64,000 nt of DNA from the NCBI RefSeq assembly GCF_002591895.1, contig NZ_NISX01000013.1, forward strand, positions 62,001 through 126,000, given 5' to 3'. Source of the DNA: Lacimicrobium alkaliphilum (GTDB lineage Bacteria > Pseudomonadota > Gammaproteobacteria > Enterobacterales > Alteromonadaceae). A program made the position numbers and the translations under genes. The notes beneath the pieces are model-generated. The model was not told the DNA's origin, ran no database searches, and saw only the letters and a list, made by a program, of their open reading frames with translations. Of the stretch, positions 36,088 through 46,271 are shown piece after piece. How positions within the stretch are numbered: position 1 is the stretch's first letter; each line of letters opens with the position of its first letter.

Positions 36088-38257
36088 ACGCAGGAGTCAG
36101 CCTGGCATAGCTTAATACCAGCCATTTATTGCCCACCTCGCTAAAATTCACCTGTACTCTGGCATGCTCTCCGGAGCCTTCATAGTTGAGTACCGTGCCC
36201 TCACCAAATTTGGGGTGAACAACCCGTTGGCCCAGGGAAAAGCCGGTGGAATCAAAAGCAGAGTGGGAGGTGGCAGGAGCAAAGCGATTCTGTACCGGCC
36301 GTGATACCTGAGTATTGCGCAGGCGAATCTCTTCTATGCAGTCGGTTGGGATCTCACGCAAAAAACGTGAGGGAGTATGGTACTTTTCCTGGCCATAAAG
36401 TCTGCGACTTTCAGCGTAAGTGATGACCAACTTCTCCATAGCCCTTGTCATGCCAACGTAACAAAGACGGCGTTCTTCCTCCAGTCGCCCTGGCTCTTCT
36501 GCACTCATCTGGCTGGGAAACATGCCCTCTTCTACGCCGCCAATTAACACCAGTGGAAATTCAAGACCTTTGGCGCTGTGCATGGTCATCATCTGCACCG
36601 CATCCTGATGGCTGTCAGCCTGAGATTCACCGGCTTCCAGTGAAGCATGGGCCAGAAAAGCAGACAGCGGCGTCATATTTTCAGCCTCTTCAGGCATTTC
36701 AAATTGTTTGCAGGCGGTAACCAGTTCTTCGAGGTTTTCTATGCGTGCCTGGGCCTTTTCACCCTTTTCCGCCTGATACATGGCATACAATCCCGAGCCT
36801 TTTATGACGTCTTCGGCTTGCTGCTCCAGAGCCAGTTCCAGGCTGTCCTGTTGTAGCCTGAAAATCAGATCGACAAAGCCCTGCAAGGCATTGGCGGCAC
36901 GACCTGACAAGCGTTTTTCCTGCAACATCTGCAATGACGTCTGCCATAAGGACTGTTCCGTTACTTTGGCGGTTTCACGGATTTGCTCCAGAGTACGCTC
37001 GCCTATTCCGCGGCTTGGGGTATTCACAACCCGCTCAAAAGCAGCATCGTCGAGCGACTGGTTGATCATACGCAGGTAACCTAAAGCATCTTTGATTTCC
37101 TGGCGCTCGAAGAAGCGCAGGCCACCATAGATTCGATAGGCAAGCCCTTCGTGCAGCATGGCTTCTTCCAGTACCCGTGACTGGGCATTGTTGCGGTACA
37201 GCACGGCACAGTCAGACAGAGCGCCGCCTTTGTCATGCCACTGGCGGATCTGTGCCACAATAAAACGGGCCTCGTCGAGGTCGTTAAAGCCGGCATAAAG
37301 AGAAATAGGCTCGCCATCCACACCGTCGGTCCACAGTTCTTTTCCTAACCGGCTCTGATTGTTCTCAATTACCGCATTGGCGGCCTTGAGGATTTTGCCG
37401 GTGGAGCGGTAGTTCTGCTCCAGGCGAATGGTCTGTGCGCCGTCAAAATCACGCAGAAAGTGCTGGATATTGTCCACATTGGCACCGCGCCAGCCGTAAA
37501 TAGACTGATCATCATCACCCACAATCATCATATTATTGTTGGGGCTTGCTAATAGCCGTAACCAGGCGTACTGGATATTATTGGTATCCTGAAACTCATC
37601 TACCAACACGGCGCGGAAGCGCTGTTGATAATGCTGTAAAACACGTGGGTGGTTAACCCAAAGCTCGTGGGCTCTTAGTAACAGCTCGGCAAAGTCCACC
37701 AGCCCGGAACGGTCACAGGTGTCCTGGTAGGCCTGGTAGATCTCTTTCATTCGCTGTTGTGCCGGATCGCCGTGAGTTTCAATGTGTTGTGCCCGCAATC
37801 CCTCGTCTTTATTGCCGTTGATATACCACTGAATTGGCTTGGGCGCCCAGTGTTTTTCATCCAGATTCAGTGCCTTGAGTACCCGGCGGATCAGGCGATA
37901 TTGATCATCAGAGTCGAGAATCTGGAAGTTTTCCGGTAGCCGGGCTTCTTCATAATGAGTACGTAATAGCCGGTGCGCCAGACCGTGAAACGTACCGATC
38001 CACATGCCCTGCAAGGAGGAGTGCATCAGTTTTTCCACGCGGGCACGCATTTCCCGGGCAGCTTTGTTGGTAAAGGTAACCGCCAGAATACCAAAGGGGG
38101 AGATACCTTCCACTTCCATCAACCAGGCCATCCGGTGCACAAGTACACGGGTTTTACCACTACCGGCGCCGGCCAGTACCAGCATATCTCCGGGCGGTGC
38201 GGCGACGGCCTCACGTTGCTTTTCATTAAGGCTGTCGATGAGTCTGGATACATCCAT
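36086..38257 (-). CDS. uvrD: DNA helicase II
   Basis: This 723-residue superfamily 1 3'-5' helicase works in nucleotide excision and mismatch repair. Walker A is LAGAGSGKTRVL, motif II/III reads VDEFQDTNNIQY and VGDDDQSIYGWRGA, and motif V/VI MMTMHSAKGLEF and RRLCYVGMTRA. The C-terminal Tudor-like end (VHPKFGEGTVLNYEGSG) is the UvrD-type region for RNA polymerase contact. The length equals E. coli UvrD (720). It is downstream of yigB on the same strand, the E. coli order. Confidence 0.97.
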   Translation of the reverse strand: MDVSRLIDSLNEKQREAVAAPPGDMLVLAGAGSGKTRVLVHRMAWLMEVEGISPFGILAVTFTNKAAREMRARVEKLMHSSLQGMWIGTFHGLAHRLLRTHYEEARLPENFQILDSDDQYRLIRRVLKALNLDEKHWAPKPIQWYINGNKDEGLRAQHIETHGDPAQQRMKEIYQAYQDTCDRSGLVDFAELLLRAHELWVNHPRVLQHYQQRFRAVLVDEFQDTNNIQYAWLRLLASPNNNMMIVGDDDQSIYGWRGANVDNIQHFLRDFDGAQTIRLEQNYRSTGKILKAANAVIENNQSRLGKELWTDGVDGEPISLYAGFNDLDEARFIVAQIRQWHDKGGALSDCAVLYRNNAQSRVLEEAMLHEGLAYRIYGGLRFFERQEIKDALGYLRMINQSLDDAAFERVVNTPSRGIGERTLEQIRETAKVTEQSLWQTSLQMLQEKRLSGRAANALQGFVDLIFRLQQDSLELALEQQAEDVIKGSGLYAMYQAEKGEKAQARIENLEELVTACKQFEMPEEAENMTPLSAFLAHASLEAGESQADSHQDAVQMMTMHSAKGLEFPLVLIGGVEEGMFPSQMSAEEPGRLEEERRLCYVGMTRAMEKLVITYAESRRLYGQEKYHTPSRFLREIPTDCIEEIRLRNTQVSRPVQNRFAPATSHSAFDSTGFSLGQRVVHPKFGEGTVLNYEGSGEHARVQVNFSEVGNKWLVLSYARLTPA

Positions 38258-38359
38258 GGTGTGTTATCTCATAAGTAGTGGCGCGTAAACTGCGGCAAGT
38301 ATAACAGCTGTACTGTGTTTTTATACACCAGAAGCCCTGAACACTGTTCCACTTTGATA

Positions 38360-39082
38360 CTAGTTGTTTACCAGCTGCAACAGTTCTTCAAGTCGGTCAA
38401 GCTGCACATGGGGTAATACGCCGGCGGGTTCATCACTGATACTCATGGGTCGGTTCGCAGCAAACCAGGCTGCCTGGTAGCCTGCATTGAGCGCCCCGGC
38501 AATATCGTTTCTCAGGCCATCGCCAATATGCAGAATTTGCCTGGTGGGAATGCCGAGATGTTGCTGTGCTGCGTTAAACATGCAGGTATGGGGTTTCATC
38601 GGCTGTTTCATGCTGGCGTGATAACAGGCGCTGAAATATCCGGCAATACCAATTTTCTCCAGGTTGACATTACCATTGGTAATGGCCACCAGCGGTAACT
38701 TTTGCGCCAGTTTATCAAGTAAAGAACAGACGCTCTGATCTACTTTAAAATCGCTGCGCTGCGCATAGAAGTAGTCAAACGCCACTTGTGTTGCCGTTGC
38801 CAGGGTTTCGCTGCGATAACCGCATGAATGCAGGCCCTGATAGAGCTGCTGCCGTCTCAGCTCGCCCATATCGTTGTGCAGGTCCGGTCGTTGTTGTAAC
38901 AACTCTGCTTTGATCTGGCGCCAGAACTCAATGCCATGTGTGGCGGTATCGGGGTATTCGAGATGCAGAAAGTCTAATAGCGCGCGTTCCGCTCTGACCA
39001 TGATCCTGTGGTTGTTATACAAGGTGTCATCAAGATCGAACGACAACGCCGTAATAGGCTGTAGCGGGCGGTAAATAATCAT
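38360..39082 (-). CDS. yigB: HAD-family phosphatase, YigB-like
   Basis: The protein has 240 residues. HAD motif I is SFDLDDTLYNN (nucleophile Asp17, general acid Asp19), motif II is AITNGN, and motif III/IV is HIGDGLRNDIAGALNAG. E. coli YigB dephosphorylates FMN and sugar phosphates (riboflavin synthesis among other roles). It starts three bases after xerC, so it is coupled to the dapF-DUF484-xerC unit, as in E. coli. Confidence 0.9.
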   Translation of the reverse strand: MIIYRPLQPITALSFDLDDTLYNNHRIMVRAERALLDFLHLEYPDTATHGIEFWRQIKAELLQQRPDLHNDMGELRRQQLYQGLHSCGYRSETLATATQVAFDYFYAQRSDFKVDQSVCSLLDKLAQKLPLVAITNGNVNLEKIGIAGYFSACYHASMKQPMKPHTCMFNAAQQHLGIPTRQILHIGDGLRNDIAGALNAGYQAAWFAANRPMSISDEPAGVLPHVQLDRLEELLQLVNN

Positions 39083-39085
39083 ATA

Positions 39086-40000
39086 TCAGCTTTTACTCTT
39101 CCTGGCTCTGGGGTGGGCTTTGTCATATACCTGTGCCAGATGCTGAAAATCAAGATGGGTATAAACCTGGGTGGTGGTGAGATTAGCATGGCCAAGTAGT
39201 TCCTGGACACCACGCAAATCACCGCTGGACTCCAGCACATGGGTGGCAAATGAATGGCGTAATTTATGGGGGTTCAATGGTTGGTTTAGCCCTTGCCTGA
39301 TCGCCCACTGCTGCATCCGCTGGGCGATTTGCCTGGCGGTAATCCGCCGCCGTTGTTTGCTGATAAAAAGCGCTTTTTCTTCAGCCGGAGCCAGCTCACC
39401 TCTGACTTTCAGCCAGGCCTGCAGGGCATCCCGGGCAATCCGGCCTACCGGCAGCAGACGTTCTTTATTGCCCTTACCCCTTACCCTTAACTGGTGCTTT
39501 CCATCTTCCAGATTGTCCAGGTTGAGGCCGGTCAATTCAGCCAGTCGCAATCCACAGCTGTAGGTTAGTTCCAACATGGCTTTGTCACGGATCCCCAGTA
39601 CATCTTCTCCGGGGTTGAAATCCAGCAACTGGCTCATTTCATCTACATGTAATTGTTTGGGCAGTGGGCGGCCTTTCTTCGGCGCCTGAATACCGGTTGT
39701 GGGATTACTGGTCAGTTCACCCTGTTGCAGCAGATACTGGCAGAAAGTACGCAAAGCGGAGAGTTTCAGGGCGATTGAGGCCGGGCTGTGGCCTTTTTGT
39801 CTGGCCTGATTGAGCAGTTGGCGAATATGTTGCGGGCTGAGATCTGCCCAGCTTTTCAGGGCCAGTTGCTGATGAACATCCTGCAGTTGCTGTGCGTACG
39901 TATCCAGGGTTCGTTTTGCCAGATTGCATTCGTTGCGCAGGTGAGCAAAAAAATCTTCCAGCCGTTGGTCATTGCACCCTGTGGCTGATTCGACCATCAC
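39086..40000 (-). CDS. xerC: site-specific tyrosine recombinase XerC
   Basis: This 304-residue protein works with XerD at dif to resolve chromosome dimers. The N-terminal SAM-like core-binding domain covers about 10-95. The catalytic residues are all in place: R152 (CGLRLAEL), K176 (RGKGNKE), H245 and R248 (HKLRHSFATH), H271 (LGHANL) and the nucleophile Y280 (TTTQVYTHL). The neighbours dapF, DUF484 and yigB are those of xerC and not xerD. It starts one base after DUF484. Confidence 0.96.
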   Translation of the reverse strand: MMVESATGCNDQRLEDFFAHLRNECNLAKRTLDTYAQQLQDVHQQLALKSWADLSPQHIRQLLNQARQKGHSPASIALKLSALRTFCQYLLQQGELTSNPTTGIQAPKKGRPLPKQLHVDEMSQLLDFNPGEDVLGIRDKAMLELTYSCGLRLAELTGLNLDNLEDGKHQLRVRGKGNKERLLPVGRIARDALQAWLKVRGELAPAEEKALFISKQRRRITARQIAQRMQQWAIRQGLNQPLNPHKLRHSFATHVLESSGDLRGVQELLGHANLTTTQVYTHLDFQHLAQVYDKAHPRARKSKS

Positions 40001-40001
40001 A

Positions 40002-40685
40002 TCAGTATTCCGCGAGCTGAGGAACCACCAGAGTCAGAAATTTCTGCAACTGAGTAATCAGCAGGGTGTCCATGCCGGGGTGAAAATGATGTGGCTCGTC
40101 ACTGCCTACAGCCAGCAGCCCCATTTCACCACGCTCACCCAGCAACATCATGGCCACAGAACCGACGGGGCGATTGTTAAACAGCATTTTTTGTTCCTGC
40201 TGGCTGAGCCGGCCAAGATAATAAATATTGTCATTGAAGCGTTTTTCCATCAGATGGCGCTTACTGGCTTCTGGCAGGTCATCATCAAAGCCAAACAGCT
40301 TCAGCGACAATGTTTGCAGATCTAATTGATGTAACAGTACCTGTTCCAGGGTTTTGCGGGCATCAAACAGTGTCCGGCAACGAAACAGGCGCAGATTAAG
40401 ATCGGCATAGATACGATAAATCCGCTCATTTTGTTTGGCGGTGGCCATCAGCTCATTGATTTGCATTTGTAGCTGGCGAACTTTCAGACGCAGTTGCTCC
40501 GCCTGACGCTCTACCAGAGAAACGGTACCTTTTTGCTTATGGGGTAATCTTAGATTGTCGAGAATTTCGGGAAAATAAAAGAAAAAATCCGGGTTGGCCA
40601 GCAGGTATTCCTTGACGGCTTCCGGTGCTAACGATGTTAACTCCACTGCTGGTGTGGCTTTTTCTTGTCTCGACATGTCACTCAT
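40002..40685 (-). CDS. DUF484 family protein (YigA-like)
   Basis: The protein has 227 residues. The N-terminal part [20 protein letters not shown], then a basic coiled helix ([20 protein letters not shown]) and a GAF-like C-terminal half, are the DUF484 architecture. It has no assigned function, although the family is almost always found between dapF and xerC. It overlaps the dapF stop by four bases. Confidence 0.9.
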   Translation of the reverse strand: MSDMSRQEKATPAVELTSLAPEAVKEYLLANPDFFFYFPEILDNLRLPHKQKGTVSLVERQAEQLRLKVRQLQMQINELMATAKQNERIYRIYADLNLRLFRCRTLFDARKTLEQVLLHQLDLQTLSLKLFGFDDDLPEASKRHLMEKRFNDNIYYLGRLSQQEQKMLFNNRPVGSVAMMLLGERGEMGLLAVGSDEPHHFHPGMDTLLITQLQKFLTLVVPQLAEY

Positions 40686-41512
40686 AGGCTGATACTTCCA
40701 TCAAATACATGCTCTGCCGGCCCCGTCATCTTTACTACCCGATCACGGCCCTGCCAGCGTATGGTCAGCGTACCACCCGGAAGGTCGACCCTGACTTCTG
40801 ATTCCAGTTTTCCCCAAAGCTGCCCTATCACCGCAGCGGCACAAGCGCCACTTCCGCAGGCGAGGGTTTCGCCACTACCACGTTCATATACACGTAGTTT
40901 GATATGAGAAGGTGAGATGATTTGCATAAAGCCCACATTCACCCCTTCAGGGAATCGTTCATGTTTTACCAATAAAGGTCCCAGTGTTTCAACTGGTGCC
41001 TGATCAATATCCTCCACTTCCATCACGCAGTGGGGATTGCCCAGAGATACGGCACCACAAAAGATGGTTTGCTCGTCCTCGCGGATGATATAGGTGGCCT
41101 CTTCCTTATTGGCTTTAAGGGGGACTTGCGCAGGTTCAAACTGGGGTTTACCCATATTAACCGTCACCTGACCATCCCTCTCAAGATACAATACCATTCG
41201 TCCGGCTCTGGTGCCTACGACTATTTTGTTCCGGTTAATCAGTCCTTTATTACGCACAAAGCGGGCAAAGCAGCGCGCACCGTTGCCGCACTGGGATACC
41301 TCAGTGCCGTCGGCATTAAAAATACGGTAATGAAAGTCCTGATCGGGATCATAGGGAGGCTCCACCAGCAACATCTGGTCAAAGCCGATACCGAAATTGC
41401 GATCTGCTAGCTGTTTAATCTTGTCCTTAGAAAAAAATACGTTCTGGGTAACGTTGTCGATAACAATAAAGTCATTACCCAGTCCCTGCATTTTAGAAAA
41501 ATGAATCTGCAT
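40682..41512 (-). CDS. dapF: diaminopimelate epimerase
   Basis: This 276-residue cofactor-free epimerase converts LL- to meso-diaminopimelate for peptidoglycan and lysine. The two catalytic cysteines are C75 ([13 protein letters not shown]) and one near residue 219 ([12 protein letters not shown]). The start is the ATG at 41510-41512 so that the N-terminus aligns with E. coli DapF (QFSKMHGLGNDF); a GTG three codons earlier is possible. It is part of lptM-lysA-dapF-DUF484-xerC-yigB, all on the minus strand. Confidence 0.96.
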   Translation of the reverse strand: MQIHFSKMQGLGNDFIVIDNVTQNVFFSKDKIKQLADRNFGIGFDQMLLVEPPYDPDQDFHYRIFNADGTEVSQCGNGARCFARFVRNKGLINRNKIVVGTRAGRMVLYLERDGQVTVNMGKPQFEPAQVPLKANKEEATYIIREDEQTIFCGAVSLGNPHCVMEVEDIDQAPVETLGPLLVKHERFPEGVNVGFMQIISPSHIKLRVYERGSGETLACGSGACAAAVIGQLWGKLESEVRVDLPGGTLTIRWQGRDRVVKMTGPAEHVFDGSISL

Positions 41513-41640
41513 CGGTACCACTTATTTTAAGTAACAGCTTTACGTCCATCCGGGATCAACGGTTAAAACATCCATTCCTGTTAAGCCGATCCCGGTTTGT
41601 TGGCTTTAGCTCTGTTACTGAACTCTGAATAAGTCGTAGT

Positions 41641-42891
41641 TTACGGAACTTTATGCTCTCCTTTCCAGAGATCCTTGAGTTTTTCTCGTTCACGAACCAA
41701 ATGACATTGTTCGCCATCCACTAATATCTCTGCTGGCCGGCAGCGGCTGTTGTAGTTCGAGGCCATGGTAAAGCCATAGGCTCCGGCGCTTCGCACTGCA
41801 ATCAGGTCACCCTCGTCGATCGCCAGTTGCCGATCTTTACCCAGAAAATCCCCGGTTTCACATACTGGACCGACCACATCATAGGTGTAAGAGGTTCGCT
41901 GGAGCCCCCGATCCACTTCAACAATATCCATCCAGGCGGAATATAATGCCGGGCGGATAAGATCATTCATGGCGGCGTCTATGAGGGCGAAGTTCTTTTC
42001 TGCTCCCTGCTTGAGAAACTCTACTTTGCTGACCAGGATACCGGCATTGGCCATGATCGCCCGGCCCGGTTCAAAGATCAGCGGCAGATGACGCCGTTGT
42101 TGCATACGATCGACAATGGCCTTTACATAGGCATCGGGTTGCGGTGGCTGTTCATCTTTATAGGTGACGCCCAGACCGCCACCCACATCAAGGTGTTCGA
42201 TTTCTATACCCCGGGCGGCTAATTCGTCAACCAGTTCCAGTAATCTGTCCAGTGCATCCACAAAGGGGCCCACTTCGGTCAACTGTGAACCTATATGGCA
42301 ATCCATACCCACAATTTTCAGGTGTGGCATCTGGGCAGCCTGGCTATAGACGTCCACTGCCTGCTCACGTTCAATACCAAATTTATTGGCCTTAAGGCCA
42401 GTGGAAATATAAGGGTGAGTTTTGGCGTCTACATCGGGGTTAACCCGCAAAGATATCGGGGCCTGCTTACCCACTTCACCTGCAACTTTATTAATACGTT
42501 TGAGCTCTGAGGGTGACTCAACATTGAAACATTTAATCCCCTGCTCCAGCGCATAGGCAATCTCATGTTCGGTCTTACCGACACCTGAAAAGACCACTTT
42601 AGCCGGATCGCCACCGGCTTCGAGCACACGGGCCAGTTCCCCGCCGGAGACAATATCAAAACCCGACCCCAGCTTGGCCAGTACGCTGAGCACGCCGATA
42701 TTGGAGTTAGCTTTCACCGCGTAGCAGATAAGGTGAGGATGATCACCAACGGCATCATCAAAGGCGCGCCAATGACGCTCGATGGTGGCACGGGAATAGA
42801 TATAGCAGGGGGTACCGTAGTCGGCCGCAATCTGGCTGACCGGTACATTTTCTGCCATCAGCTTTTGTTGTTGATGTACAAAGAAATCCAT
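41641..42891 (-). CDS. lysA: diaminopimelate decarboxylase
   Basis: This 416-residue fold-type III PLP enzyme decarboxylates meso-diaminopimelate to lysine. The PLP lysine is K60 (CYAVKANSN), followed by the HIGSQLTEVGPF block and the C-terminal CETGDFLGKDR with the catalytic cysteine. The ATG follows the lptM stop codon directly (TAG-ATG). lysA next to dapF places the last two steps of lysine synthesis together; in E. coli lysA lies elsewhere. Confidence 0.97.
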   Translation of the reverse strand: MDFFVHQQQKLMAENVPVSQIAADYGTPCYIYSRATIERHWRAFDDAVGDHPHLICYAVKANSNIGVLSVLAKLGSGFDIVSGGELARVLEAGGDPAKVVFSGVGKTEHEIAYALEQGIKCFNVESPSELKRINKVAGEVGKQAPISLRVNPDVDAKTHPYISTGLKANKFGIEREQAVDVYSQAAQMPHLKIVGMDCHIGSQLTEVGPFVDALDRLLELVDELAARGIEIEHLDVGGGLGVTYKDEQPPQPDAYVKAIVDRMQQRRHLPLIFEPGRAIMANAGILVSKVEFLKQGAEKNFALIDAAMNDLIRPALYSAWMDIVEVDRGLQRTSYTYDVVGPVCETGDFLGKDRQLAIDEGDLIAVRSAGAYGFTMASNYNSRCRPAEILVDGEQCHLVREREKLKDLWKGEHKVP

Positions 42892-43050
42892 CTAATTCTG
42901 CTCTTTTTCACTGGTGGGTTGAGTCTCAGTTTGTTCGCTTTTATCCGGCTTATTGTCAGCGGCCGGTTCGGGCATAAACAATGGGCCTTTCTGGCCGCAT
43001 CCTGCCAATAAAAGCAGGCTCACTGCGGCTGTCAGTTTTAACCTTTTCAC
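42892..43050 (-). CDS. lptM: small LPS-translocon lipoprotein LptM (YifL)
   Basis: This 52-residue lipoprotein starts at GTG (43048-43050). The N-terminus is basic and hydrophobic, with the lipobox LLAGC (Cys18), followed directly by GQKGPLFMPEP, the hallmark CGxKGPLYxP segment of LptM. The rest is a short acidic/polar tail. LptM stabilises the LptD-LptE complex and helps its disulfide maturation in the outer membrane. Its stop codon abuts the lysA ATG with no spacer. The lptM-dapF neighbourhood is also seen in E. coli (yifL-dapF). No cyaY is found on the other side. Confidence 0.88.
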   Translation of the reverse strand: MKRLKLTAAVSLLLLAGCGQKGPLFMPEPAADNKPDKSEQTETQPTSEKEQN

Positions 43051-43358
43051 GGCGTCACTCTACAGAGGTGTCAGATCGGCTATGATGGCATTGCCGGGAC
43101 AAAAAGCAAAGTGCGAAAAAGACCAAAATCGGTCCCGAAACGCCTATCTATCGGGGCTTCCGATGCTTTCTAATGGTCAGGGCTTTATAACGGCCAGGTC
43201 CGATGGAAAGGTTCCAGTGCGTTAAAGAAACGATCCCGGAATAAGACAATGGGTTTGAGAGGGCAAAATCTGCGCCCGGTGACTGCAGAAAAGGCTGGGG
43301 TTAGAGGGCTGCTATTCTTTATACTACGCGCATTATTGAATGACAGGATTTTTACACG
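43051..43358. other. gene-free divergent spacer between lptM and the agmatinase gene
   Basis: This is about 308 bases without a convincing gene; in E. coli cyaY lies here and I find no trace of it. TATACT at 43320-43325 is a plausible -10 hexamer for the agmatinase gene. No strong palindrome was seen. Confidence 0.5.
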
Positions 43359-44261
43359 ATGTCTTCTGCAAACAAGGTAACTCTGACGCCACCCGGTACA
43401 CCTTTTCATATGGCAGAAACGGCGACTCAGCCGTTGGCTGATTGTCTGCACCTGATAGGATTCGGTTTTGACGGCACTGCGTGCTTTCGCAAAGGCACCC
43501 GCAACGGCCCGGATGCGTTGCGTGAGGTGTCTGAAGATATCGAGAGCTATTCCCCCTACCTGGATGCGGATTTGGAGCAATGCCGTTTTGTGGATATGGG
43601 CAATCTGCAATTAGGTGTCAGCGATGATGTGGAGCAGCAGTGGCAAAGTGCTACCGATGACTTTGAGCGGTTGTTTGGCGCCCGGGATCTTGAAAAAGAC
43701 AACATCCGTATTATGACCTTAGGGGGGGAACATTCTATCTCCTATGCGCCAATCAGGAAGTACCTTGAGCAGTACCCTGATCTGGTGGTGGTGCATCTGG
43801 ATGCCCATGCGGATCTCCGCGATGGCTATGAAGGCTATCATTTTTCCCATGCGTCCATTATCCGCCGGGCGCTGGATCATTTTGGCCCGGATCACCAGTT
43901 GGTGCAGTACGGCATCCGCTCAGGAACGAAAGAGGAATATCAGTGGATGCGTGAAAATAAAACCATCCGCACTTCCAGAGACAGTTTTCTGGAGTCTATC
44001 GATGCCATTGCCACAGACAGGCCTGTGTATCTGACTCTGGATCTGGATTATTTTGATCCCAGCTTCTTGCCCGGCACCGGCACCCCTGAGCCTGGCGGCG
44101 AGGACTTTCACTCTTTTGTTAAACTGATCAAACTGCTCAGTAATAAGAAACTGGTGGGCTGTGATGTAGTGGAACTGTCTCCGGAAATCGACAGCTCCGG
44201 CAACAGTGCCGTATTTGCTGCTAAGGTGGTACGTGAACTGATTCTTTGTATGCAGGCCTGA
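43359..44261 (+). CDS. speB: agmatinase-family ureohydrolase
   Basis: This 300-residue binuclear manganese enzyme should hydrolyse agmatine to putrescine and urea. The metal ligands are in GGEHS, DAHADLRD (with the following H in FSHASII) and TLDLDYFDPSFLPGTGTPEPGG. Its position directly ahead of arginine decarboxylase makes agmatinase far more likely than arginase or formimidoglutamase. The unit would make putrescine from arginine without ornithine. Confidence 0.92.
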   Translation: MSSANKVTLTPPGTPFHMAETATQPLADCLHLIGFGFDGTACFRKGTRNGPDALREVSEDIESYSPYLDADLEQCRFVDMGNLQLGVSDDVEQQWQSATDDFERLFGARDLEKDNIRIMTLGGEHSISYAPIRKYLEQYPDLVVVHLDAHADLRDGYEGYHFSHASIIRRALDHFGPDHQLVQYGIRSGTKEEYQWMRENKTIRTSRDSFLESIDAIATDRPVYLTLDLDYFDPSFLPGTGTPEPGGEDFHSFVKLIKLLSNKKLVGCDVVELSPEIDSSGNSAVFAAKVVRELILCMQA

Positions 44262-44344
44262 GCAGTGTTGCGCAACGTGTTTTAATTTTTTGTGTCGACA
44301 AAAAGCGAAGTAAGCAGAGTCGACTTTATTTGGGAGAGAACAGA

Positions 44345-46261
44345 TTGGCGAACTGGACAATTGAAGATGCTGAACGGCTTTACCGGGTAAAACGCTGGGG
44401 CGGTGGTTATTTTGAAATTGGAGAGAACGGTAATCTGCATGTTACTCCGGCGTTCGACAACCCCGATGTCAGAATTGATTTCAATACGGTAATCGAAGAG
44501 ATCAAGCAGGAAGGCGTACAGTTTCCTGTGGTGGTGCGTTTTCATGACATTCTGCGCTCGCAGGTCGCGTTGTTAAACCAGACTTTTCGTCAGAGCATTA
44601 AAGAAGCGGAGTATCAGGGGCAGTATCAGGGGGTTTATCCGGTCAAGGTCAACCAGATGCGTGAAGTGGTGGAAGAGATTGTCGATGCCGGCGCGCCTTA
44701 TGACTATGGCCTCGAAGCCGGGTCCAAGGCCGAACTGCTGACGGTGCTGTCGTTCGAGACCAGTGAGAAATCGCTGACCATACTCAATGGTTATAAAGAT
44801 GAAGAGTTTATGCGCCTGGCCCTGCTTGGCCGTAAGCTGGGGCGCAACATCATCGTGGTCGTGGAAAAGTACTCAGAGTTATTATCGCTGGTACGTATCG
44901 CTAAAGAACTGAATATCGATCCCATCATCGGTGTGCGTTCGAAAATGACCGTAAAAGGCCGGGGCAAGTGGGAAAGTTCTGGTGGCGACCGGGCCAAGTT
45001 TGGCCTGACCATTGCCGAGATCATCAATGCGGCCAAATATCTGCAGGAGCAGGGGTTGGGTCATTGTCTGAAACTTCTGCATTTTCATATTGGCTCGCAG
45101 CTGACTGATATTCGGTCTGTCAAAGACGCCGTTGCCGAAGGCGGGCGTATTTATGCTGAGTTGCGTAAGATGGGCGTCGACATGACTCATGTGGATGTCG
45201 GTGGCGGCCTCGGGGTGGATTATGATGGCACTCAGTCCACCAGTGACTCGTCGCGGAATTACAGCATGCAGGAATATGTGGCCGATGTGGTTTACGGCAT
45301 GAAAGAGATCTGTGACCTGGAAGAAGTGCCTCACCCGAACCTGGTCAGTGAGAGCGGCAGGGCCATCACTGCCCACCACAGTTGCGTGATCACCCAGATC
45401 GTGGGTGAGATAAAGAACAGTGACATTCAGTTTGATACACAGGCTAGTGAAGACGAACACGTGCTGGTCAGCAACATGCGTGATTTGGTACCTGCATTTG
45501 ATAATGGCAGCAACCTTCAGGAGATTTTTAATGATGCATCGCAATGGAAAGAGCAGGCCATCGAGGCCTTTAAACTGCGTGTTATCTCATTAGAAGAGCT
45601 GGCCAAACTGGAAACCCTGTACTGGCAGATTATGGCGCGCCTGAATCAGGAGCTGAAGCAGGTTGAGTTTGTGCCGGAAGAGCTAAAAGGGCTGGAATAC
45701 GCCTTATCGTCTCAGTACCTGTGCAATTTCTCTATCTTCCAGTCTGCCGCTGATACCTGGGCCATTGATCAGGTGTTACCTGTGGTACCCATTACGCGAA
45801 TGAACGAAGAACCTTCCGTGAATTGCTCGCTGGTGGACATTACCTGCGACAGCGACGGTAAAATCGACCAGTTTATTGGCGAACAGGGAATTTCCGATGT
45901 ACTACACCTGCATAAACTTAAACCCGGTGAAGAGTACTACGCTGGCCTGTTTCTTACCGGCGCCTATCAGGATGTGATGGGAGATATGCACAATCTTTTC
46001 GGCCGTCTGAATGAAGTGCACATCTTCAGTGATGATGATGATCCGGCTGATTTTTATATCGAAGAAGTGGTCACAGGTTCGTCTGTAAGTGGTGTGTTGT
46101 CGATCATGCAGTATAACCCTTCGGCCATGGCCAAGGACGTAAAACGGGCTATCGACAGGCAGGTGGCAGCGGGCAATATTAAACCCAGAGAAGGGGTGAA
46201 ATGGACAGATTTCTATGAAGACTGCCTGCACGGTTATACCTATCTGAAAACCGGAAAATAA
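44345..46261 (+). CDS. speA: biosynthetic arginine decarboxylase
   Basis: This 638-residue PLP enzyme of fold type III decarboxylates arginine to agmatine. I place the start at the TTG at 44345, because GGGAGAG lies about seven bases before it and the protein then begins ANWTIEDAERLY, as in relatives; the frame is open further upstream into speB without a ribosome site. The PLP lysine is in YPVKVNQMREVVEE, followed by YGLEAGSKAEL, HIGSQLTD and the SESGRAITAHH block. It runs with speB, so the pair converts arginine to putrescine. Confidence 0.93.
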   Translation: MANWTIEDAERLYRVKRWGGGYFEIGENGNLHVTPAFDNPDVRIDFNTVIEEIKQEGVQFPVVVRFHDILRSQVALLNQTFRQSIKEAEYQGQYQGVYPVKVNQMREVVEEIVDAGAPYDYGLEAGSKAELLTVLSFETSEKSLTILNGYKDEEFMRLALLGRKLGRNIIVVVEKYSELLSLVRIAKELNIDPIIGVRSKMTVKGRGKWESSGGDRAKFGLTIAEIINAAKYLQEQGLGHCLKLLHFHIGSQLTDIRSVKDAVAEGGRIYAELRKMGVDMTHVDVGGGLGVDYDGTQSTSDSSRNYSMQEYVADVVYGMKEICDLEEVPHPNLVSESGRAITAHHSCVITQIVGEIKNSDIQFDTQASEDEHVLVSNMRDLVPAFDNGSNLQEIFNDASQWKEQAIEAFKLRVISLEELAKLETLYWQIMARLNQELKQVEFVPEELKGLEYALSSQYLCNFSIFQSAADTWAIDQVLPVVPITRMNEEPSVNCSLVDITCDSDGKIDQFIGEQGISDVLHLHKLKPGEEYYAGLFLTGAYQDVMGDMHNLFGRLNEVHIFSDDDDPADFYIEEVVTGSSVSGVLSIMQYNPSAMAKDVKRAIDRQVAAGNIKPREGVKWTDFYEDCLHGYTYLKTGK

Positions 46262-46271
46262 CAGGGTAAAA

